The notes under the pieces were generated by a model. It had not been told where the DNA came from and ran no database searches. It saw only the letters and a list, made by a program, of their open reading frames with translations. A stretch of DNA of 64,000 bases. Source: an uncultured Chlorobiaceae bacterium (lineage in GTDB: Bacteria > Bacteroidota > Chlorobiia > Chlorobiales > Chlorobiaceae). The position numbers and the translations under genes are program-made. Positions 57,615-64,000 of this stretch are shown here, piece by piece (within the stretch, counting starts at the first letter, position 1; each line of letters begins with the position of its first letter). The DNA lies in NCBI GenBank assembly GCA_903839405.1, contig CAIMCD010000019.1, forward strand, positions 62,001-126,000. The letters are read 5' to 3'.

Positions 57615-57645
57615 CCAGCCCTATCCATTTTTCAGGATAGGCTGG
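57615..57645 (+). terminator. Hairpin after the chaperone gene
   Basis: CCAGCCCTATCC and GGATAGGCTGG pair with one bulged C around an 8-base loop. No T tract follows, so termination would be weak. Confidence 0.45.
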
Positions 57646-58105
57646 CAATGAATCCGCCTATCTTCCAGAACTCTTTCCTGCTTGCCTGCTTTAAACAGGT
57701 TAATCACCGCATATCGTGATTCAGCCATAGAGAGAAAAACATATAAGCAAACACCGCTTCATGTTGAACTATTGAGGAGTTGCCCTAACCGTTAAATCCA
57801 TTGCACACTCTTCCAGTTCACTCTCCGCTTTACGATTCCAAAAAAAAATCGCCTGAACGCTTTTTGCGGTGTCTTTTAAGTATAAATAAGGCATATATTT
57901 TTCCATTGAATAAAAAATAGATAAAACATATATTACGCCGATAAGTAAAACGTATTAAGGGTAATGGGGCGCCGGAAAGATTATCAAATTTAGCTTCTGG
58001 AATCTTCACGCTTTGCATCAACACATATTATTGAGCGGTTTCACTTCTGAATTGGCAGGATTATTGTGAACAATAAGCGGTACTCCCTCCGGCAATGAGT
58101 GTAGG

Positions 58106-58186
58106 TCTGGCGGAAAAATGTTGATCCATGAACATCCGTCGTCCGGTATATATAAAAGCATATTTACAGTAATAGTGGATTACAAT
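58106..58186 (+). pseudogene. Fossil C-terminus of a DUF4402 subunit
   Basis: In frame, the 27 codons read SGGKMLIHEHP, SSGIYKSIFTVIVDYN. They match the conserved end VGGKLEVxAxQPxGxYxGxFxVxxxYN of the intact subunits. Upstream, GTAGGT suggests the lost V-G with a frameshift. No start, signal peptide or earlier part of the domain remains. Confidence 0.65.
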
Positions 58187-58383
58187 AAAGCGTTTTCAGT
58201 AATATGTACGCTCCTGCAGGAAGCAGTCGGCAATGCCAGCACGCTCTTATTGTGTATTTGGATTGTAATGTTCACGTTAGTAAGCTTTACCTTTTTTGTA
58301 CCAGTTTCAGGAAAAACCGTTTCCATGGTACGATGAACTTCAGTAACTTTTTATGGTACCATTTCATTTAAGCCAGATCCGTC

Positions 58384-58470
58384 ATGACGACAAATCTGCT
58401 CATCCACTGCATCAATCTGGAAAACGGCACTGAACCTCTATTCGCCAAAAGTCAGATTGCCATTCCATAA
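58384..58470 (+). pseudogene. Fossil C-terminus of a second fimbrial chaperone
   Basis: The frame ends LENGTEPLFAKSQIAIP then stop. The intact chaperone ends QENGSETLLATSKITVP then stop, and the following DNA (TTCCATAAGTTTT) is the same in both. Only this tail of a duplicated chaperone survives. Its stop overlaps the usher start region by 14 bases. Confidence 0.7.
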
Positions 58471-61198
58471 GTTTTACGGAGTTTTACGGGTTTCGCGCCT
58501 TCTTCTCTTTTGGTTCTGCCTGGTAACCGGCTCCCTGACAGGAGTTCTGCGTGGTGAAGAGAGCAAAAAAAGTGACTCCCCGACCCTGCTCAGTGAGGAT
58601 GACCTGTTGCTCTGCGTTATTCGACTCGGAGGATCAACCCTTACCGGTAATCTGGTCACCTATACGGCCTCTACGGGACTTTTTTTGCCGCTTGGCGAGA
58701 TCAGCCGCACGCTCGAACTGGGCATTACGGTCGATGCGGCCAAGGGACGAGGCTCGGGCCATCTGGCCCTGCCCTCACAACCTTTCATGCTCGATATGGC
58801 CAAGTCGTCCATTACGGTCTCCGGAAAGTCTTACCGGTATGACTCGGCACGGGTCGTTGCCCTTTCGGATGATATCTATGTTGAAAGTTCCTTGCTTGCC
58901 GAGTGGCTGGCCATGCGCATCGAAGCAAACCGCCTTGATGCGGCAATTGATATCCGTCCGTTTGAGCCGCTTCCTATCCAGGAGCGGATGGCTCGCAGCC
59001 AGCGGGGCTCCAATACCTGGGGCTATGGCAGTTACAATGATCCCGGCTATCCGCTGCTGAACACGCCATATCAGCTCTTTGGCGGCCCAAGCATCGACCT
59101 CTCCCTCTCCTCATCCCTGACCGGAAATGGTGCGAAAAACATCACTCCGGGAAGGAGTAGCTATTACACCCGCCTCTCTGGTGATATGCTCTGGATGAAC
59201 GGACGGCTTGATCTTTCGGGCCAGATTGCAGAAAGCGGCAAATCTTTTATCGGGGTTAATAACGGCTCCATGACCCTTGAACGATTAAGCCCGTCAGCCG
59301 GTATGCTTGGGCTGCTTAATGCCCGCAAAGTTGCCATCGGTGATATCCAGCCGGAGGCGCTTCCACTCATCGGTAACAGTGTTGGCGCTGGCGTCATGAT
59401 CAGTAACTATCCGCTCAATCAGGCCTCATTTTTTGACAAACTGACCCTGAGCGGTTTTCTCGCTAAAGGGTGGGATGTAGAACTCTTCAGTAATGCAAAC
59501 CTGCTCGATTACCGCCCCTCAACTCCACAGGAGAGCTATGCATTTACCGATATCCCTCTGGTCTATGGCCTGAATGAACTGCGGCTTGTTTTCCATGGGC
59601 CCCAGGGCGAACAGCGTGTTGAACGCCATATCTACAACGTTGGCAGGAACATGATTGAACCGGGAAGCTGGAACTATCAGCTAACGGCAACCAACGCTTC
59701 ACAGCCCTCGCTGCTCACCTCACCAATCAGTGATCCCTCACCACTCATGACCTGGAAGAGTACCATTGGAGTGAGCAAATGGCTTACCGTCAGTAATTAC
59801 CTCGCTTCGGCCCTCATCAATAACGAACGCCAGACGCTTGCCGGTGCCGGGCTCAGCGGCTATTTGCAGATGGTACAGCTTGATTTGCAGATTGCCCGGA
59901 ATCTTGCAACCACGCAACTGGCCCGCCAGGCGGGGCTTCAGTCACGTTTAGTGGGGCCGTTAACGCTCTCGGCTCAGGTGCAGGAGTATGATAAAGATTG
60001 GCATACAACCACAACCACCTCCACCATCTCCTACCTGAGAAAATGGAATACACGCCTGGACGGACTCCACCCATTCCCCTTTTTAGCAAATTCGCGTCTC
60101 TCTGTGGAGTATGCGCAAACAGAGTTCGATGCACTCCGGAAGTCGAAAAGTGCGGCCATAACGAGCAGCAACCGGACATGGGGAGTTGATCATACGCATA
60201 CGGTTACCTTGGTGCGGATGCAGGATGGCGGCACCGGGAGTGATGCCCTTTCAGGCAGTTCATATGCAAGCCTGATGCAGAGAAACATCTCTCTGAGGGC
60301 CGAAATTGACTATCAGTTTCTTCCCCAAAGAGTTATCAGCACGGTTGGAACCACCTGCGAACTGCGCCTGCATCATGAATGGCAGCTTATCAACACCGTC
60401 ACCTATACTCCCCTGAGTCACTCCCTGGCGACCTCACTGGGCCTCAACCATACCTTCGCTACCATGGCAATGGGCGTTACGGGCAACTATACATCTGACG
60501 GCGTCTGGAGTATCGGCCTCCTGCTCTCCACAAACCTGAGTCATGAACCGAAAAGCAGACAATGGAAAGTCAACGGAAACCTGAACAGCCAGCAGGCCGG
60601 GGTCTCAGCTTTGGCATACCTCGACAGCAACCGTAACAGGATATTTGATAAAGGCGAAACGGAACTCAAGGATGTTGGATTTTTTGTCAATCAGCAAAGC
60701 CAGCATACAACCACGGCGGCAAACGGTATCGCTTTTCTTCAGGGGCTTGCACCCAATATTCCAACGGATATGAGCGTCTCACCGTCAACCCTCAAAGAGC
60801 TGCTCTGGGTGCCGGCCGACAAAGGGGTACGTGTGGTGCCTCGGCCAGGTTATCCGGTTCAGGTACAATTCCCCATATGGGTCACTGGTGAGGTGAGCGG
60901 TAAAGTTTATAAAAAGAAGGAGGGTACTCTGGAGTTCGCTTCCGGTATCACCGTTGAGGCTATAGACAAGGAGGGCAAGGTGATTGCAAAAACCCGCTCG
61001 GAATATGACGGAGTGTATATTCTTGGAGGTCTGCCAACCGGGGAACTCACGGTCGGCGTATCAGCGGAGCAATCGAGAAAACTTGGAACCACAGCGCCGC
61101 TCAAAAAGGTGAGCATTCCTCGCGAGGGAGCTTACCTTGATAATATTGATCTGGAACTGGATGAGGCGGCTTCCTCCGACTCAAAAAGCGAAAAATAA
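58457..61198 (+). CDS. Outer-membrane usher of a chaperone-usher fibre system
   Basis: A 913-residue protein. The signal peptide is RLLLFWFCLVTGSLTGVLRG. An N-terminal periplasmic region (about 30-170) is followed by a large strand-rich barrel part. VELFSNANLLDY, AFTDIPLVYGLNELRLVFHG and ERHIYNVGRNMIEPGSWNYQ are typical usher segments. The C-terminus has Cna-B/prealbumin-like domains: AYLDSNRNRIFDKGETELKD and GITVEAIDKEGKVIAKTRSE. No ATG precedes the signal peptide; TTG at 58457 is the likely start and overlaps the chaperone fossil. Ushers accept chaperone-subunit complexes and secrete the fibre. Confidence 0.83.
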   Translation: MPFHKFYGVLRVSRLLLFWFCLVTGSLTGVLRGEESKKSDSPTLLSEDDLLLCVIRLGGSTLTGNLVTYTASTGLFLPLGEISRTLELGITVDAAKGRGSGHLALPSQPFMLDMAKSSITVSGKSYRYDSARVVALSDDIYVESSLLAEWLAMRIEANRLDAAIDIRPFEPLPIQERMARSQRGSNTWGYGSYNDPGYPLLNTPYQLFGGPSIDLSLSSSLTGNGAKNITPGRSSYYTRLSGDMLWMNGRLDLSGQIAESGKSFIGVNNGSMTLERLSPSAGMLGLLNARKVAIGDIQPEALPLIGNSVGAGVMISNYPLNQASFFDKLTLSGFLAKGWDVELFSNANLLDYRPSTPQESYAFTDIPLVYGLNELRLVFHGPQGEQRVERHIYNVGRNMIEPGSWNYQLTATNASQPSLLTSPISDPSPLMTWKSTIGVSKWLTVSNYLASALINNERQTLAGAGLSGYLQMVQLDLQIARNLATTQLARQAGLQSRLVGPLTLSAQVQEYDKDWHTTTTTSTISYLRKWNTRLDGLHPFPFLANSRLSVEYAQTEFDALRKSKSAAITSSNRTWGVDHTHTVTLVRMQDGGTGSDALSGSSYASLMQRNISLRAEIDYQFLPQRVISTVGTTCELRLHHEWQLINTVTYTPLSHSLATSLGLNHTFATMAMGVTGNYTSDGVWSIGLLLSTNLSHEPKSRQWKVNGNLNSQQAGVSALAYLDSNRNRIFDKGETELKDVGFFVNQQSQHTTTAANGIAFLQGLAPNIPTDMSVSPSTLKELLWVPADKGVRVVPRPGYPVQVQFPIWVTGEVSGKVYKKKEGTLEFASGITVEAIDKEGKVIAKTRSEYDGVYILGGLPTGELTVGVSAEQSRKLGTTAPLKKVSIPREGAYLDNIDLELDEAASSDSKSEK

Positions 61199-61429
61199 CA
61201 GCTCTCCGCTTAACTGCTCCCCGAACCAGCGGTTCAATGGTATCAACCCGGTAAACCGTCCGTTTTTTTCCTCCTGCCAGCTTGTTTTATCACTCATCTT
61301 TTATACCTTAAAGAAAGGGAAGATACAACGTTCTCACCTGTTGACATCATGCTGAAGCTACTTGAGAGTCTTATCTTCGCCTCCAAGGGATTGATGGACA
61401 TCAGGCACAAAAAAATTGAAGGAGATTCG

Positions 61430-61951
61430 GTGAATAAAATTATTCTCTTCTCAGCGGTAGCTCTCATGCTCACGTTCCAGTACGAGGCAAAGGGTGATAC
61501 AACGGCGGCCTCTTCCGCTTCAGCAACAATAGCTCCTGCAATCTCCGGCACAAAAAACATCCTCTCCCCTACCGGTGGTGATCTGATTTTTGGAATCATC
61601 ATGCCCAGCACCTCTTCAGGCACGGTAACCATCACTCCGCAAAACGATACCCGAAACTATTCAGGAGGAGTACAACTCGTCTCCTCACTCGCAGGATCGG
61701 CATCATTCACCGTCTCCGGTGCATCCAATGCTTCCTACACCGTCACCTTACCCGGTAATGGCATCACCATATCAAACGGCAGCTCATCAATGGTGGTGAA
61801 CAGCTTTACGGCTTTTCCACCATCAGGTACAGGAACAATTGGGAGTGATGGTTTGGCGACATTCAATGTCGGAGGGAAACTGGAAGTCAATGCAAATCAG
61901 CCGGCTGGCAACTATCGCGGGACATTTAACGTCACCATCGCCTACCAGTAG
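61430..61951 (+). CDS. DUF4402-type secreted subunit (copy D), GTG start
   Basis: A 173-residue protein. GTG at 61430 is preceded by GAAGGAG, which decides it over upstream in-frame ATGs. The signal peptide is NKIILFSAVALMLTFQYEAK. The mature part has ASATIAPAISGTKN, DLIFGIIMPSTSSGTVTI, ASFTVSG, YTVTLPG and VGGKLEVNANQPAGNYRGTF ending in AYQ. It is the only subunit after the usher and ends in Q rather than N. It may be a tip or anchoring subunit, which is a guess. Confidence 0.86.
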   Translation: MNKIILFSAVALMLTFQYEAKGDTTAASSASATIAPAISGTKNILSPTGGDLIFGIIMPSTSSGTVTITPQNDTRNYSGGVQLVSSLAGSASFTVSGASNASYTVTLPGNGITISNGSSSMVVNSFTAFPPSGTGTIGSDGLATFNVGGKLEVNANQPAGNYRGTFNVTIAYQ

Positions 61952-61977
61952 CAAGCTGAGTAGCGTGCTAGGTCTCA

Positions 61978-62002
61978 TGGCGGATACTTAGCATATCCGC
62001 CA
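61978..62002. terminator. Hairpin closing the fibre locus
   Basis: TGGCGGATA at 61978-61986 and TATCCGCCA at 61994-62002 form a perfect 9-bp stem with a 7-base loop. No T tract follows directly. It lies between convergent subunit D and cbiR. Confidence 0.6.
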
Positions 62003-62091
62003 CGCTCCACTAATAAAACACTCCTCGATTTTTTTGCGGTTCAACCCCTGAGTGCTGGCACACATCGTACGTTTTTTTCAAAAGTTTTTTT

Positions 62092-62895
62092 TCAACCGAG
62101 AAAGCGCTGCATGGCGTTGCAGGAAGAGTTAAAATCCTCCTCTGAAAAAATTTCCAGCGTAAAGACCCGGCTGGCACCGAGAGAGTCCTTTGTGAGCACC
62201 TGCATCACGAGGTCCAGCGCTTCGGGCTTCATCAGGGCGAGGGAGTTGTGATCCTTGCCCTCGAGTACTCCGTGCATATGGAGCACCCGTGTGCGATGCA
62301 GGTAGCGCTCAAGATAGCTTTTGGTTGGAAACCCGTAATACTCAAGGTGACCGACATCCATGGTTACCGAAAGGTCAAAGGCTTCAACCACCGGCCAGAC
62401 CAGTTCAAAGGGGTAGTTGAGGTTTTCAATGCAAAATGATGACGGAGCTTCCTCGGTGCCCTGAAGCAGCATCTCGACCGAATCCCGGAGAGCATCGGTA
62501 AAGCGGCACAGGGCACCCGGCGAAAAACCGTTGATATCAACCGACGGCCCCGCCTCAAAATGGAGCACATAAGCCGATTTCGGCAACTCGCGGCAAAGCT
62601 CAATAATGCGGTGACACTTGGCGACCGAGCGCTCCCGCTCCTGACGATCAGGGTGGCCAAAATAAACGTCAAGCGGCAGATGCACCGAATAGGTCAGGTC
62701 GGACTCCAGGGCAAGTTCCCGAAGCCGCTGCATATCGCTTGGTGAAGGAAGGTTGCTGAACTCATCCGACTCAAAGAGTACCAGCTCGATATCGTCAACC
62801 TTCTCCTTGAGAAATTCCACGTTGGGAATGATATCGGCCGGAATGATATAGGAGCTTGTGCCGAAGCGGAAGGGGAAGCGCTGTTTACAGCTCAT
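62092..62895 (-). CDS. cbiR: CbiR-like cobamide-remodelling phosphodiesterase (TIM-barrel)
   Basis: A 267-residue TIM-barrel protein of the xylose isomerase/AP endonuclease-like fold. Motifs with metal-ligand residues: ELVLFESDEF, YSVHLPLDVYFGH, YVLHFEAGPS, FCIENLNYP, VTMDVGHLEYYG, LHMHGVLEGKDH and FTLEIFSEEDF. The set of His/Glu/Asp residues and the neighbouring cobalamin transporter fit CbiR, which hydrolyses the phosphodiester of scavenged cobamides so that the lower ligand can be replaced. I have not aligned it to a known CbiR; the call rests on fold, motifs and context. The start is ATG at 62895 (an in-frame TTG is at 62901). Confidence 0.78.
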   Translation of the reverse strand: MSCKQRFPFRFGTSSYIIPADIIPNVEFLKEKVDDIELVLFESDEFSNLPSPSDMQRLRELALESDLTYSVHLPLDVYFGHPDRQERERSVAKCHRIIELCRELPKSAYVLHFEAGPSVDINGFSPGALCRFTDALRDSVEMLLQGTEEAPSSFCIENLNYPFELVWPVVEAFDLSVTMDVGHLEYYGFPTKSYLERYLHRTRVLHMHGVLEGKDHNSLALMKPEALDLVMQVLTKDSLGASRVFTLEIFSEEDFNSSCNAMQRFLG

Positions 62896-62913
62896 TGGCA
62901 ATAATGTAAAGGG

Positions 62914-64000
62914 TTAAAGTTGCTGGAGCTTCACCGTCAGATCCTGAATCGTCTGCCATCCAAGGGCACCAGCTTCGGTCAGCCGGGCAGCAAGGTGGAA
63001 AGCCGCCCGCCCTTCGGTATAGTCCCTATCGGCAATGCCGTCGGCAAGCAGGACGGTTTTGCCGAGTTTAAGCGCCTCCCGGGCCAGCTCAAGATTGACC
63101 AGATTGCCTGAACCGAAGGGCACACGAGTGAGCACAACCGCATCGGCACGCTCAATCATCCTGAGGGCCGAGGCAATGGCTTCCGCGCCAACCGGGGAAA
63201 AGGGCTGTTCCAGCACGGCCGGAATATTAAGCGCTCTCGCCGCTTCCGCATCGGAATCAAGACGGTTCAAAACGCCGGTAGTCACCTCATACCCTTCAAT
63301 CAGAAGCCGGCGATAAAGCTCAATACCGCTTCCACCTCCGGCAATGACATGAACGCTCCGGCCAAGCCGCTTGCGGCGACTGAGGCTCTCAAACGCTCCC
63401 GAAACCTGCAGATAACCGGTATAGGGATCCTGCTGCACATGCAGGTCACAACCGTATACCCGGCTCAAAAGGGCCGACTGCAACACCTCGGCGGGTGTGC
63501 CTGAAGCCACAAGAGTGCCCGAATCCATCAGCAGAAGCCGGTCGGAAATCGAGGCCGAAAGCGTCAGGTCGTGGCTCACGAGCAAAATGGTCATCCGCTC
63601 TTCACGGTTGAGCTTCAAGAGAATCTGCAGCACCTCCTGACGGTGGTTGATATCGAGATGGGAGATCGACTCGTCAAGCATGATGATCTTCGGATCCTGG
63701 GCCAGCACCATCGCCAGGGCAACGCGCTGCTGCTCGCCACCGCTCAGCTCGGTAAAATAGCGATCCCGCAACCCCAAAACATCGGTGTAGATCATGGAGC
63801 GCTCCACCAGATCGTGATCGGATGAGGAGAAGTTGCCCCAAAAACCCGTAGAGCTGATCCGGCCGTTCATGACAATCTGGCTCACCGTAAAGGCCATGGG
63901 CGAGTCAATTTTCTGGGGCACCACACCGAGCAGCAGAGCTCGCTCGGCCGGCTTGACTTGCTGAACATCATGGCCAAAAAGCTCAACTTGGCCCGAGATG
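62914..64000 (-). CDS. btuD: Cobalamin-type ABC transporter ATPase with C-terminal extension (partial, 5' end outside window)
   Basis: The frame runs to the window edge, so the Walker A region lies outside. Visible parts: the segment GQVELFGHDVQQVKPAERA, then QKIDSPMAFTVSQIVMNGR, signature [19 protein letters not shown], Walker B IIMLDESISHLDI and the switch His in LLVSHDLTLSASI. This is the FecCD/BtuD ATPase type. About 160 residues follow the ATPase domain, with GGGSGIELYRRLLIEGYEV and AGALGWQTIQDLTVKL; they look like a Rossmann-type domain and are unusual for BtuD. It ends 19 bases before cbiR starts. Confidence 0.85.
   Translation of the reverse strand, partial: ISGQVELFGHDVQQVKPAERALLLGVVPQKIDSPMAFTVSQIVMNGRISSTGFWGNFSSSDHDLVERSMIYTDVLGLRDRYFTELSGGEQQRVALAMVLAQDPKIIMLDESISHLDINHRQEVLQILLKLNREERMTILLVSHDLTLSASISDRLLLMDSGTLVASGTPAEVLQSALLSRVYGCDLHVQQDPYTGYLQVSGAFESLSRRKRLGRSVHVIAGGGSGIELYRRLLIEGYEVTTGVLNRLDSDAEAARALNIPAVLEQPFSPVGAEAIASALRMIERADAVVLTRVPFGSGNLVNLELAREALKLGKTVLLADGIADRDYTEGRAAFHLAARLTEAGALGWQTIQDLTVKLQQL

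Larger units (their letters stand above)
57550..58456. other. Intergenic region between chaperone and usher holding gene fossils
   Basis: 907 bases with no intact gene. It contains a hairpin at 57615-57645, a DUF4402 C-terminal fragment at 58106-58186 and a chaperone C-terminal fragment at 58384-58470. The middle (57830-58020) is AT-rich and unassigned. Confidence 0.65.

Noticed and set aside
57830..58024. Minus-strand frame with KFDNLSGAPLPLI, faintly like the DUF4402 LNFGTLxP motif
   Set aside because: Similarity is too short and on the wrong strand for the locus; no other domain part is present.

Overview
The window looks like chromosomal DNA of a green sulfur bacterium (Chlorobiaceae: Chlorobium or Pelodictyon relative). 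This is inferred from the combination of an Flx-Hdr electron-transfer operon, a collinear cobamide salvage set with a CbiR-like protein, an AlaC/DapL-like aminotransferase, and several small proteins of a type I associate with Chlorobi. No photosynthesis gene or rRNA lies in the window, so the assignment is an inference. I saw no tRNA, CRISPR array, transposase or prophage gene.

Layout. 0-4.2 kb: 3' part of purL, then nnr (NAD(P)HX repair), convergent with a PLP aminotransferase. 4.4-11.5 kb: a plus-strand hdrCB-hdrA-flxD-flxC-flxB-flxA operon, predicted to encode a cytoplasmic flavin-based NADH/heterodisulfide oxidoreductase. 11.5-17.1 kb: murB with a 236-residue extra domain, a SecB-like protein, a nitroreductase, a hybrid histidine kinase and a TPR protein. 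17.3-18.7 kb: a pentapeptide-repeat/TIR protein with a perfect 90-bp internal duplication, abutting a truncated quinone reductase. 19.1-22.3 kb: a DUF2141 protein and a ynbE-ydbL-ydbH set (AsmA-like inter-membrane lipid transport). 22.5-30.4 kb: a coiled-coil protein, a DinB-fold protein and two large paralogous hybrid histidine kinases. 30.4-33.0 kb: a P-type ATPase resembling the Na,K-ATPase subgroup. 33.4-40.6 kb: small unknowns, a BaiN-type flavoprotein and a MacAB-like adaptor/permease/ATPase operon. 41-49.6 kb: two phosphoesterases, a DUF2806 protein, a VapBC-type toxin-antitoxin pair, katG and a membrane-anchored SET protein. 49.6-53.3 kb: iron alcohol dehydrogenase and cobS-cobT-cobU (minus strand). 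53.8-62.0 kb: the most unusual region, a plus-strand locus of five DUF4402-type secreted subunits, a PapD-like periplasmic chaperone and an outer-membrane usher. 62.1-64.0 kb: cbiR and the ATPase of a cobalamin ABC transporter (minus strand, cut by the window edge).

The main candidate for an undescribed system is the 53.8-62.0 kb locus. It has the parts of a chaperone-usher fibre system, but the subunits are DUF4402 proteins and the usher ends in Cna-B/prealbumin-like domains. It also carries gene fossils: a subunit reduced to its signal peptide, a subunit C-terminus, and a second chaperone C-terminus whose stop overlaps the usher start. These point to repeated segmental duplication and deletion of subunit and chaperone genes. 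The locus sits between cbiR/btuD and cobUTS, genes that are collinear and functionally linked, so it may be an insertion into a cobamide salvage operon.
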